Source: Desulfobacteraceae bacterium (lineage in GTDB: Bacteria; Desulfobacterota; DSM-4660; Desulfatiglandales; Desulfatiglandaceae). From it: a stretch of DNA of 24,666 bases. This document shows, one piece after another, positions 14,502 through 21,740 of this stretch; within the stretch, counting starts at the first letter, position 1; each line of letters opens with the position of its first letter. The stretch spans positions 1 to 24,666 of the forward strand of contig JAUWPC010000010.1 in assembly GCA_030611815.1 (NCBI GenBank), read 5' to 3'. Below the pieces are notes generated by a model, which did not search any database, was not told the DNA's origin, and saw nothing but the letters and a program-made list of their open reading frames with translations. The position numbers and the translations under genes were made by a program.

Positions 14502-14504
14502 CTA

Positions 14505-15926
14505 CTAATGGGCGATAGCCTTTTTTACACAATTGATCGCAGCATTCATATCAGAATTGCGCCGGTTAAAAAAAACAACAAAGTAGTATGGCCCCTGGGG
14601 ATATCCTCCTATATATCCAACCTCAGTCCTGATTCCCTTGAGCGAACCGGTCTTGTAAAGCACGTTATCTTTTCTCTTGAGGAGATGCCTATACGGTTTA
14701 AATCGTTTCAATATGGTCAGCATCCCAATGGCGGAAATACGGTTTTGCCTCGATATCCCTGATCCCTCGACAATTTTGATGTTTTGTAACAGGAGTTCGT
14801 TCTTTGCGTAGTCAGTGACAGCTCTGACACCCTTGGCCAAGGTCCCCGGCGGTCCGCAAACTGAGGCGCCTAAGGCAATAAGAATCTGATTGGCCATGAA
14901 ATTACTTGATGACTTCAGCATCTTTTGAACAACTGTTTCTAATGTAAAGATGGATTCGTAGGTATAAATCAACGTGTCGCCGGGTCCAACAGGGCCAAAC
15001 CGGATATTGCCCTGGCTTTTCACTCCCCTTTTTCTTAGAAAGTGCAAGAGGAGTTCTCCTGCATAGCGGGCCGCATCTCGAGGATCATGCAAAAAAGTGT
15101 TACGCCCTCCCTTCAAACCTAACGATTGGATCCGATCCCTGGCAAAGGGGATCATAGGCGTTTGTCTCTCTAAAGATATGATTCTCCCTTTTCCGTCACG
15201 GCGAAAAACCACCGTGTTGAAATTTGCGCAGAGTGCCCCAACAGGCGCATCGTAGGGGTTGGTTGAATTCCCGCACCCAGGGATTCTTATGTGGGAGGAA
15301 AAATAGGTATTATCCAATATGAGATCTTGAAAGCGCAGGATTTTTGTTGACAGATAATCTGCTAATTCCTGCAAAATCTCAGAGGTCAGAAGGGGATCGC
15401 CATATCCCTTTACCTTGAGGTTTTGAAAGGTATCCGTATAAAACTCTGTCCGGAATCTGTAAGACGGGCCGAAGTGACTGAGCGCTGTTAGGGCGGTTAA
15501 TACCTTTATTGTTGAGGCCGGAATACGTCTTTTTGTTTCGTTTTTCTTATATAGAATCCTGCCATCGGGGTCTGCCACCAAAAGAGCATCTTTAGATGTA
15601 ATGTTAATCAGGCAGGGGAGGTCCTGTCCTGCATACGAAATAGATGACTGCAACATAAAGAACCCGGAGAGTATGGTCGCAAGCCATATCATCCACTCTG
15701 CTTTTCTGCTAATCCTGGCGGCCGGGTCGGTGGTGGGAGTGGGATGAAGATTCGAGACCTTTGAAAAATGTTCAATTTTAGTCAAGGTCAAGGAAGGCGA
15801 AAATTTCAACCACAGGAATATATTCAATATTTCGAGGATTGAAATTTTAGCCTGACGCCGAGATTGGCTAAAAGGGGGCGTTTTGCAAAGGTCTCGATTC
15901 GATGAGAGGGCGAAAACAGAAGTCAT
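14505..15926 (-). CDS. dacB: PBP4-type D-alanyl-D-alanine carboxypeptidase/endopeptidase
   Basis: A class C low-mass penicillin-binding protein that trims peptidoglycan cross-links in the periplasm. All three active-site motifs are present: S-T-I-K (138-141, in RIPASTIKVLTAL), S-S-N (340-342, in SSNFMANQILIALG) and K-T-G-S (425-428), with the usual long insert between the first two. A hydrophobic signal segment (MIWLATILSGFFMLQ) begins at residue 79. The frame opens at an ATG overlapping the transglycosylase stop (ATGA). Residues 11-59 are encoded by a MITE insertion that keeps frame, and without it the leader before the signal segment would be 29 residues. ATG at 15692 (residue 79) is an alternative start that would give a 395-residue protein. 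Confidence 0.88.
   Translation of the reverse strand: MTSVFALSSNRDLCKTPPFSQSRRQAKISILEILNIFLWLKFSPSLTLTKIEHFSKVSNLHPTPTTDPAARISRKAEWMIWLATILSGFFMLQSSISYAGQDLPCLINITSKDALLVADPDGRILYKKNETKRRIPASTIKVLTALTALSHFGPSYRFRTEFYTDTFQNLKVKGYGDPLLTSEILQELADYLSTKILRFQDLILDNTYFSSHIRIPGCGNSTNPYDAPVGALCANFNTVVFRRDGKGRIISLERQTPMIPFARDRIQSLGLKGGRNTFLHDPRDAARYAGELLLHFLRKRGVKSQGNIRFGPVGPGDTLIYTYESIFTLETVVQKMLKSSSNFMANQILIALGASVCGPPGTLAKGVRAVTDYAKNELLLQNIKIVEGSGISRQNRISAIGMLTILKRFKPYRHLLKRKDNVLYKTGSLKGIRTEVGYIGGYPQGPYYFVVFFNRRNSDMNAAINCVKKAIAH
15749..15900. mobile_element. MITE copy 1 with GATTC target duplication
   Basis: The element proper spans 15754-15895 (142 bp). It begins GAGACCTTTGAAAAA and ends with the near-complement TTTTGCAAAGGTCTC, flanked by GATTC on both sides (15749-15753, 15896-15900). 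Its core contains a nested inverted repeat (GGCGAAAATTTCAA with TTGAAATTTTAGCC). It is inserted in the 5' part of the dacB frame and adds 147 bp, 49 codons without a stop. It carries no transposase. Confidence 0.8.
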
Positions 15927-16513
15927 TTGGCCTTGGAATTATATGTTTCATAATAATCCATCACCCTCTTTACAAAGGCTTTGGTCTCTGGAAAAGGGGG
16001 CACCCCTTTATATGACTCCACCGCCTCCGGACCAGCGTTGTAGGCGGCTAAGGCTAAGATTTTATCATTCTTGAAACGCTTCAACAGGAGACTGAAGTAC
16101 CGGGTGCCGCCGAAGATATTTTCTTCCGGATCAAAGGGATCCTCAACAGCCATATCATTCGCTGTTCCGGGCATTAACTGCATCAAACCCTGAGCTCCCT
16201 TGCTGGAAGTCGCCTTGTGATCAAAGCCTGATTCGGCCTTTATTATCGCCCTTATAAAGTGTGCATCAATACCGAACCGTTTCGATGCCTGTCTGATAAT
16301 ACTACCGTACTCCTTAATATATTCTGCCGGTGTCTTCCGGGCGCTCCTGATAAATATGGTGTATCGCCTGTCTGTTTTTATATTGGTAAAATGCCATACC
16401 CCGTTTTTGTCCACGTAGCGATAGATATCCGCCCACGCGGTGATGCTCATAAATAGCGAGAGGACCAGGATCAATGCGGCTCCCCAGGATATCCTCGAAA
16501 GAATCATCTTCAA
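15923..16513 (-). CDS. Lytic transglycosylase (Slt/MltC-type SLT domain) with DUF4124-like N-terminus
   Basis: A 196-residue exported murein lytic transglycosylase that cleaves the glycan strand. A signal peptide (residues 1-28, LILVLSLFMSITAWA) precedes a DUF4124-like strand motif (DIYRYVDKNGVWHFTN). The SLT domain has the catalytic Glu94 in IIKAESGF, GAQGLMQLMPGTA (106-118) and LAAYNAGPEAVE (154-165), all canonical. Its start overlaps the transaldolase stop by four bases, and its stop overlaps the dacB frame start by four. It pairs functionally with dacB in peptidoglycan remodelling. Confidence 0.93.
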   Translation of the reverse strand: MKMILSRISWGAALILVLSLFMSITAWADIYRYVDKNGVWHFTNIKTDRRYTIFIRSARKTPAEYIKEYGSIIRQASKRFGIDAHFIRAIIKAESGFDHKATSSKGAQGLMQLMPGTANDMAVEDPFDPEENIFGGTRYFSLLLKRFKNDKILALAAYNAGPEAVESYKGVPPFPETKAFVKRVMDYYETYNSKAK

Positions 16514-17151
16514 CCTAACTTCTTCCAGTCTGAAAGGAATTTGTCTACGCCGATATCAGTCAAAGGATGCTTAATCAACTGTTGGATAACCTTAAAGGGG
16601 ATCGTTGCAATATCTGCGCCCATGAGGGCCGCATCCAGAACATGGATGGGATTTCGTATGCTTGCAACAATCACCTCTGTGTCAAAGGCATAATTTTCAT
16701 AGATAGTAATGATCTGTTCTACCAGATCCATTCCAATGTGACTTATGTCGTCCAATCTGCCCACAAACGGGCTGATATATGCCGCCCCAGCCTTAGCGGC
16801 CATCAATGCCTGGACAGGCGAAAAGCAAAGGGTCACATTGGTCTTGATCTCTTCCTGGGCCAAGGACCTGACTGCCTTTAGACCCTCTTCCACCAAGGGT
16901 ATTTTTATCACCATGTTATCAGCCATCCCGGCCAGATCCTTGGCCTCTCGCACCATCCCCTCTGCATCGAGGCTCACCACCTCTGCGCTTACCGGGCCGT
17001 CAACTATGTCAGCTATTTCCCTTATAAGCTCCTTAAACTCCCTCCCCTCTTTGGCCACCAGGCTCGGATTGGTGGTAACACCATCCACCATGCCCAACTC
17101 CTTTGCCCTCATAATTTCTTCCACATTTGCCGTGTCAATGAAAAATTTCAT
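16510..17151 (-). CDS. tal: Transaldolase / fructose-6-phosphate aldolase-type protein
   Basis: A 213-residue member of the small transaldolase (TalC/FSA/MipB) subfamily, a cytoplasmic class I aldolase that moves dihydroxyacetone units in sugar-phosphate metabolism. It starts MKFFIDTANVEEI, then GVTTNPSLVAKEG (24-36). The Schiff-base lysine is Lys83 in NMVIKIPLVEEG, with TNVTLCFSPVQALMAAKAGA and ISPFVGRLDD further on. The ATG at 17151 has GGGGGG just upstream. The frame stays open to 17250 but the extension falls in repeat-like DNA. Transaldolase and FSA activities cannot be told apart from sequence alone. Confidence 0.92.
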   Translation of the reverse strand: MKFFIDTANVEEIMRAKELGMVDGVTTNPSLVAKEGREFKELIREIADIVDGPVSAEVVSLDAEGMVREAKDLAGMADNMVIKIPLVEEGLKAVRSLAQEEIKTNVTLCFSPVQALMAAKAGAAYISPFVGRLDDISHIGMDLVEQIITIYENYAFDTEVIVASIRNPIHVLDAALMGADIATIPFKVIQQLIKHPLTDIGVDKFLSDWKKLG

Positions 17152-17162
17152 ATAACCCCCCG

Positions 17163-17266
17163 TTCTGATTTTAGATTGTGGATTGTGGATTCGCTTATCT
17201 TTGAAATCCACCAAGAAGAATCCTACCCATCGCCAACATTCAATCTTCAATATTCAATTCCTACCG
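17163..17266. repeat. Low-complexity intergenic repeats
   Basis: 'agattgtggattgtggatt' and 'cattcaatcttcaatattcaat' are tandem short units like those at 22650-22690 and near 2958-2980. They fill the spacer between the YHS gene and the transaldolase gene. Confidence 0.5.
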
Positions 17267-17512
17267 TTGCGCCCTCATCTCCTTTTCAAACTTCTCAGCA
17301 CACTCCTTGCTGCAGAAAAAGAATTCCTTTCCGCCCACGACCTTTCTCTGAGCGCTCCTCAGCGGAATATAGGTCATGCAGGAAGGGTCCTGAACCATCT
17401 CGTCAACAGGCCCGTCACCTGCGCTCTGTTCCGTTTTTTGACCGAGAGGCATATACTTCCGCACCACACGATATAGGAGAAATGCAAGGAGAATGAGAAT
17501 CAAAAACCGCAT
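17261..17512 (-). CDS. Small membrane-anchored YHS-domain protein
   Basis: 83 residues: an N-terminal transmembrane helix (FLILILLAFLLYRVV, 3-17), a short linker, and a YHS/TRASH-like metal-binding finger from MVQDPSCMTYIP (39-50) to GKEFFFCSKECAEKFEKE. Cys45, Cys67 and Cys71 are likely metal ligands. Proteins of this type (PP0621-like) are common in Desulfobacterota and have no proven function. The start codon directly abuts the folK stop. Confidence 0.8.
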   Translation of the reverse strand: MRFLILILLAFLLYRVVRKYMPLGQKTEQSAGDGPVDEMVQDPSCMTYIPLRSAQRKVVGGKEFFFCSKECAEKFEKEMRAQR

Positions 17513-18007
17513 CTATGCCCTCCCTATAGGCATAATACCCTGCCCTTCTTCAGCAAGATCATCAAGGAGCTCAGACATGGTCCTGCCAAGAATAGGATGA
17601 ACTAAATCAGGATCCAATTGAACCATCGGCATAAGGACAAATTTTCTTATATGCATGAGCGGGTGAGGAATAGTCAAGTTTTTTTCGTCAATCACATGAT
17701 GTTCATAGAGAAGAATATCAAGGTCAATAATACGCGATTCCCATCTCTGCTTTCTCACTCTTCCCATACCGGTTTCGATAGAGAGAAGGGATCTTAGCAA
17801 ATCTTGCGCAGAAAGCCCTGTTTCAACACGAATCACCCCGTTCACATACCAGTCCTGGGATGCCACACCCACCGGTTCGGTCCGGTAAAAGGGGGATTGC
17901 TTCATTACCGTACAGTTTTCTATATTATCAACTAATTCAATGGCTTTACAGCAATTTTGTAATTTATCTCCAAGATTCGAGCCAACCCCGATATAAACTG
18001 TGTTCAT
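17513..18007 (-). CDS. folK: 6-hydroxymethyl-7,8-dihydropterin pyrophosphokinase (HPPK)
   Basis: The folate-pathway enzyme that transfers pyrophosphate from ATP to hydroxymethyl-dihydropterin. Family signatures are YIGVGSNLGD at the start, PFYRTEPVG, and WESRIIDLDILLYE (the metal/ATP-binding acid motif), then IPHPLMHIRKFVLMPM. The length, 164 residues, is normal. I prefer the ATG at 18007 because relatives begin M-x-x-x-YIG; a GTG at 18022 is also possible. Without the MITE, the dapL stop would lie only about 10-25 bp upstream, suggesting original translational coupling to dapL. Confidence 0.93.
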   Translation of the reverse strand: MNTVYIGVGSNLGDKLQNCCKAIELVDNIENCTVMKQSPFYRTEPVGVASQDWYVNGVIRVETGLSAQDLLRSLLSIETGMGRVRKQRWESRIIDLDILLYEHHVIDEKNLTIPHPLMHIRKFVLMPMVQLDPDLVHPILGRTMSELLDDLAEEGQGIMPIGRA

Positions 18008-18028
18008 CTCTGCTAAAGGCACTTTCGC

Positions 18029-18182
18029 TACCTAGTGTCCATCCAGAAATGAGCTAGTTTTTGCAAGATCAAGGAAGACGAAAATTTTAACCACAGGAAT
18101 ACATTGGAGTATTTCGAGGATTAAAATTTGAGTCTGACGCTGAGATTGCGGAAAATAGCCATTTATGGATCGACACTACCTA
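18029..18182. mobile_element. MITE copy 2, same core but different termini
   Basis: The element at 18035-18176 (142 bp) shares the internal sequence of the other two copies (tcaagga-gacgaaaatttt, aaccacaggaata, tatttcgaggatt). Its ends are instead GTGTCCATCCAGAAATG and a complement of GTGTCGATCCATAAATG. TACCTA flanks both sides (18029-18034, 18177-18182); the right copy includes the dapL stop codon. It separates folK from dapL. Confidence 0.7.
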
Positions 18183-19349
18183 AAAACTCATTTTCCTCAG
18201 CCTATCCAATGCCTCACCGAGCCTTTCCCTGTTCTGGGTCAGTGCTATACGGAAATACCCTTCTCCCGGTTCTCCAAAGCCATTGCCGGGGGTCACCACT
18301 AAACCTGCATCCTCTAAGAGCCTTGTTGTAATTTGGGTTGAAGTGTAACCTTCAGGGACCTTCACCCAAAGATAAAAGGTCGCCTTAGGTGGGTCCACCT
18401 CAAAACCTGAATCCCTGAGGCCCCTAACCATTACGTCCCTCCGTCTCTCATAAACCTGAATCATCTCCCTGACACAGGACTGGTCACCCTGAATTGCCTC
18501 AATACCGGCCCTCTGAACCGCCTGAAAAACACCGGAGTCAATATTGCTCTTCACAGCCCCAAGGCCCTCTATCCCCCTTGGGTTTCCCACTGCAAACCCG
18601 ATCCGCCATCCGGTCATGTTATATGTCTTGGATAGAGAATGAAACTCCATGCCCACCTCTTTAGCTCCCTCGGCCTCCAGAAAACTGGGAGGACGATAAC
18701 CATCGAACGCCATTTCGGTGTAGGCTGCGTCGTGACAAACCAAGATATTATGTTTGGTCGCAAATTCCACCACCTGTTCAAAAAATTTGAGGTCAGCGAC
18801 AGCAGCAGTAGGATTATTCGGATAGTTGATGAATATGAGCCTGGCTCTCGATGCCACCTCATCAGGGATGCTGTTCAGATCAGGGAGAAAGTTGTTCTCA
18901 CTCAACAGGGGCATGAAATAGGATTCTCCCCCAGCAAAAATCGTAGCAATATTGTATACAGGATATGCTGGACTGGGAACTAAAGCGAGATCTCCAGGAT
19001 TAATAAAGGCTAAGGGAAGATGCGCGATCCCCTCCTTGCTCCCGATCAGGGACACCACCTCTGTACCCGGATCAAGATCGACACCAAACCTCTCCTGGTA
19101 CCACCCGGCAACAGCTTCCTTGAAATCGTTCATACCCGAATATGACGGGTACCTGTGATTTGCAGGGTCGTCTACGGCCCTTTTCATCTCCCCAATAATA
19201 TGTTGGGGAGTGGAAAGGTCAGGATCACCCACGCCGAGATCAATGATATCAACACCCCTGGCCATAACCTCGGCCTTTTTTCGATCAATCTCCTTAAAAA
19301 GATAGGGAGGAAGCTGTTTCAGTCGTTCTGCATGGTCAAATAATTTCAT
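18180..19349 (-). CDS. dapL: LL-diaminopimelate aminotransferase
   Basis: A 389-residue PLP-dependent class I/II aminotransferase that converts tetrahydrodipicolinate directly to LL-diaminopimelate, bypassing the succinylase or acetylase steps. Motifs: LGVGDPDLSTP near 38-48, SGMNDFKEAVAGWY, INYPNNPTAA (174-183), HDAAYTEMAFDGY, and the PLP lysine Lys241 in HSLSKTYNMTGWRIGFAVG. The start ATG at 19349 follows AAAGGA; an upstream extension to 19382 is open but poorly supported. It lies 38 bp after dapB in the lysine/peptidoglycan precursor cluster, and no dapD/dapE genes are seen nearby. Confidence 0.93.
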   Translation of the reverse strand: MKLFDHAERLKQLPPYLFKEIDRKKAEVMARGVDIIDLGVGDPDLSTPQHIIGEMKRAVDDPANHRYPSYSGMNDFKEAVAGWYQERFGVDLDPGTEVVSLIGSKEGIAHLPLAFINPGDLALVPSPAYPVYNIATIFAGGESYFMPLLSENNFLPDLNSIPDEVASRARLIFINYPNNPTAAVADLKFFEQVVEFATKHNILVCHDAAYTEMAFDGYRPPSFLEAEGAKEVGMEFHSLSKTYNMTGWRIGFAVGNPRGIEGLGAVKSNIDSGVFQAVQRAGIEAIQGDQSCVREMIQVYERRRDVMVRGLRDSGFEVDPPKATFYLWVKVPEGYTSTQITTRLLEDAGLVVTPGNGFGEPGEGYFRIALTQNRERLGEALDRLRKMSF

Positions 19350-19387
19350 ATTATCCTTTCTGCGTACCTCAACTTTAGGCACTTAAC

Positions 19388-20194
19388 TTACTTTAACCCT
19401 AACACATCCTGCATGTCGTACAGACCTTCCGGCTGCTTTGTCACCCATAATGCAGCCCGCACGGCCCCCCTGGCAAAGTTGTCGCGATTATGGGCCCTGT
19501 GTATTAATTCAAGCCTCTCGCCTATGCCTCCGAACATCACCGTATGCTCGCCGGTAATATCACCTGCCCGCCATGTCTGAATGCCGATCTCCTCATCGGT
19601 CCTTTCACCGATCATCCCTTTCCGCTCGTATACTCCTACCTTTTCCAGGTCCCTATCCGAGGCATCAGCTAATATCTGGGCCAGGCGCATAGCTGTCCCG
19701 CTCGGGGCATCCTTTTTGAGCCGGTGATGCACCTCCAAAATTTCCATATCATAATCGGCCCCTAAGATCCGGGCCATCTCCCCGGCAATCTTGAACATAA
19801 CATTGACACCAACGCTCATGTTGGGGGCCAGGACACACCTGATCTTCTTGGCAAGGGTCTCAACCTCATCCAACATCTCACCTTTGATCCCGGTGGTGCC
19901 AATCACCATTGCCGTTTTTCCCCGTAAAGCAACGGCCTTAACATTTTTTAACGTGGCCTCGGGTGCAGTAAAATCGATTAACACATCTCCCCTGTCGATC
20001 ACCTCTTCCAGAATACCGGCTATCTTCACTCCCAAATCTCCCACACCGGCCTCAAGGCCCGCGTCTTTGCCGACGCTCGAGTGCCCGGGTAGTTCAAATG
20101 CGCCTGCAAGTGTTGTTTCGGGGTTCTGATGAATCATGTGAACGATCCGTTGCCCCATCCGGCCGGCAGCGCCGGCAACAATAGCATTAATCAT
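19388..20194 (-). CDS. dapB: 4-hydroxy-tetrahydrodipicolinate reductase
   Basis: A 268-residue NAD(P)H-dependent reductase of lysine/DAP synthesis. The Rossmann motif is GAAGRMGQ (8-15), followed by DFTAPEATLKN, VIGTTGI, LAPNMSVGVNVMFK, and the substrate-binding ILEVHHRLKKDAPSGTA signature. It acts between DapA and DapL, and all three genes lie in the same cluster. The ATG at 20194 would overlap, by ATGA, the stop of a 39-codon ORF if the upstream MITE were removed. Confidence 0.95.
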   Translation of the reverse strand: MINAIVAGAAGRMGQRIVHMIHQNPETTLAGAFELPGHSSVGKDAGLEAGVGDLGVKIAGILEEVIDRGDVLIDFTAPEATLKNVKAVALRGKTAMVIGTTGIKGEMLDEVETLAKKIRCVLAPNMSVGVNVMFKIAGEMARILGADYDMEILEVHHRLKKDAPSGTAMRLAQILADASDRDLEKVGVYERKGMIGERTDEEIGIQTWRAGDITGEHTVMFGGIGERLELIHRAHNRDNFARGAVRAALWVTKQPEGLYDMQDVLGLK

Positions 20195-20474
20195 AATTGC
20201 ACCCCCATATCAATAAATCTGCGCCAAATCACTACCCTTACACCGAGACCTTTGAAAAATGTTCAATTTCGAAGTCTGCGCTTATCTGGTCAAGGTCAAG
20301 GAAGGCGAAAATTTTAACCACAGGAATATGTTGAATATTTCGAGGATTGAAATTTGAGCCTGACGCCGAGATTGGCCAAAAGGGAGCGTTTTTCAAAGGT
20401 CTCACACCCTGTTGAGGCAAGGCCTGCCAAGAGACGCAGTATTGTGACAGCATCTCAAGATCGTTCAGGGCCAT
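20191..20474 (-). pseudogene. Small ORF before dapB, split by a MITE
   Basis: An AAGGAGGT ribosome site precedes an ATG at 20474 that opens MALNDLEMLSQYCVSWQAL. After 71 bases the MITE begins. If the element and one ACACC copy are removed, the frame continues RVVIWRRFIDMGVQL and stops with TGA overlapping the dapB ATG (ATGA), making 39 codons in all. The clean rejoining suggests a real small gene or leader ORF translationally coupled to dapB. In the present sequence the frame instead reads through the MITE and stops at 20238. I do not recognise the peptide. Confidence 0.55.
20240..20408. mobile_element. MITE copy 3 with ACACC target duplication
   Basis: The element proper at 20245-20403 (159 bp) starts GAGACCTTTGAAAAA and ends TTTTTCAAAGGTCTC, with ACACC on both sides (20240-20244, 20404-20408). 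It matches copy 1 nearly throughout but has 17 extra bases after the left end (around gaagtctgcgcttatctgg). It has no coding capacity for a transposase. Confidence 0.85.
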
Positions 20475-20502
20475 ACCTCCTTGACTTTTGTACCCGAGTT
20501 TT

Positions 20503-20524
20503 ATAGGTTTTTCAACCTATTTTT
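20503..20524 (+). terminator. Terminator-like hairpin upstream of the QueG-like gene
   Basis: ATAGGTT and AACCTAT form a 7-bp stem with loop TTTC, followed by TTTT. No plus-strand gene precedes it, so it could be a leader attenuator 100 bp before the gene at 20626. It could also be a palindrome overlapping the minus-strand promoter of the dapB unit. Confidence 0.35.
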
Positions 20525-20625
20525 GTGAATTTTGCCTGCCCAGTTAAATCGTGGTTTCTCTATATTTAACCGGGGCGGCCTTATCAACGGCTGTATCATC
20601 GAAATGAAAGTAGGAGGGCAATCCT

Positions 20626-21420
20626 ATGGAGGAAGAGATCACCATTGAGATTTTGCGGGAGGTTACGGAACGTTTTATAGAGGCCGAGCCAGGACGGTTG
20701 GGCAGTGAAGGGTGGTGGCAGCGGCCTCTTGTGGTGACTGCCTTAATTGATCAACGATTTGATCAACTTCCCGATATCGCATATCACGAGCACCTCTATC
20801 CGCGAGATCTCCTGCCTACTGCCAGGTCAGTGGTTGTCTTCTTCATCCCTTTCAAAAAAGAATTGGTCAAAGAAAACAGAGAGGGTAACAGGCCTTGCCG
20901 AAACTGGGGCTCAGCCTATGTTCAGACGAATGATCTTATTGGTCGGTTAACCAGTGCCTTGGGTGACCTTTTAGGCGAGCATGGCTTCAAATCAGGTCTC
21001 GCACCAGCTACACACAATTTTGATGAAGCCGCACTAATGGCGCGCTGGTCTCATAAGCACCTTGGTTATTTGGCTGGCCTGGGTCGATTCGGTGTTCACC
21101 GTATGTTAATCACGCCGGCGGGCTGCGCGGGTCGGTTCGGAAGTCTCGTGACAGAGGCTGAACTGGGAAACCATCCCCTGATAGAAACCGAGGAGGCCTG
21201 CCTTCTCAAGGCCAGACAGGAATGCGGAAAGTGTATTGAGGCTTGCCCTGTTCAGGCCCTGAAGGAAGATGGTTTTGATCGTCGGCGTTGTTGGGATCGG
21301 CTGAATGAGAACCGGCGTTCCCTGAGTTACTTCTCAGATCTGCCGGAGACGACCCATGTCTGCGCCAAGTGCGCCGCCATTATGCCTTGCAGCTTCAAGA
21401 ATCCGGTCGCTGAGCTGTGA
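20626..21420 (+). CDS. QueG-like 4Fe-4S protein (epoxyqueuosine reductase-related)
   Basis: 264 residues behind a good ribosome site (TAGGAGG). The C-terminal half has a ferredoxin motif ECGKCIEACPVQAL (Cys200, 203, 207) and a second cluster CAKCAAIMPC (Cys246, 249, 255). The middle (LGYLAGLGRFGVHRMLITPAG, about 146-166) matches the QueG / DUF1730-associated pattern. It is shorter than true QueG (about 340-380) and lacks its HEAT-like tail, so it is more likely a related Fe-S oxidoreductase than the tRNA-modification enzyme. It is the only plus-strand gene in the dap cluster and splits dapA from dapB. Confidence 0.75.
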   Translation: MEEEITIEILREVTERFIEAEPGRLGSEGWWQRPLVVTALIDQRFDQLPDIAYHEHLYPRDLLPTARSVVVFFIPFKKELVKENREGNRPCRNWGSAYVQTNDLIGRLTSALGDLLGEHGFKSGLAPATHNFDEAALMARWSHKHLGYLAGLGRFGVHRMLITPAGCAGRFGSLVTEAELGNHPLIETEEACLLKARQECGKCIEACPVQALKEDGFDRRRCWDRLNENRRSLSYFSDLPETTHVCAKCAAIMPCSFKNPVAEL

Positions 21421-21740
21421 CGCAAGCAATCCATCCCGTTATTTTACCATGGTGTGGGTGCCATAGCTTGAACTGCAAATAATGGCACGATTGCTGATTC
21501 CATCTGGACAGTATCACAGCTTTTAGAAATGCTGAGATATGAGCTCATACATGAAGTGGGTTTTTTTGCATTACCTTCATTTACCTTGAGGCCTATGGGA
21601 TCTTGATGAATGGTATTTGACAGGTCGGAGAGAGGTTTCAGAAAAGGAAAAGGCAGAGCCCGAGAGGGAAAATTAACAGCTCACCCTCCCCCACCAACTC
21701 TAACGCGAGGGAGGGAACCTATGCTATAATTTTAACCGTA
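21421..21740. other. Intergenic gap between convergent genes
   Basis: No ORF or RNA gene is supported in these 320 bases. The only structure seen is a hairpin (CCCTCCC 21684-21690 with GGGAGGG 21709-21715) about 26 bp past the dapA stop. It could act as a weak terminator for dapA, though the following T run is poor. Confidence 0.5.

Larger units (their letters stand above)
13377..14504. other. Non-coding stretch at the island's right edge
   Basis: No convincing gene lies here. Visible elements are a 17-bp palindrome (13502-13518), an 8-bp-arm hairpin (ggatttag 13567-13574 with ctaaatcc 13582-13589), a small terminator-like hairpin (13879-13899), the right 56-bp repeat (13961-14016), a consensus promoter (14227-14255) and a 190-bp inverted-repeat element (14312-14501). 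A 63-codon ORF from 13681 has no ribosome site and no protein-like pattern. An inverted repeat around 14145-14200 (ggggaaagacaggtacc against a region ending ctttgtccc) looks like a REP unit. Confidence 0.55.

Noticed and set aside
20238..20474. 78-codon ORF reading through MITE copy 3
   Set aside because: Only the first 23 codons precede the insertion; the rest is MITE sequence also present at 15754-15895.
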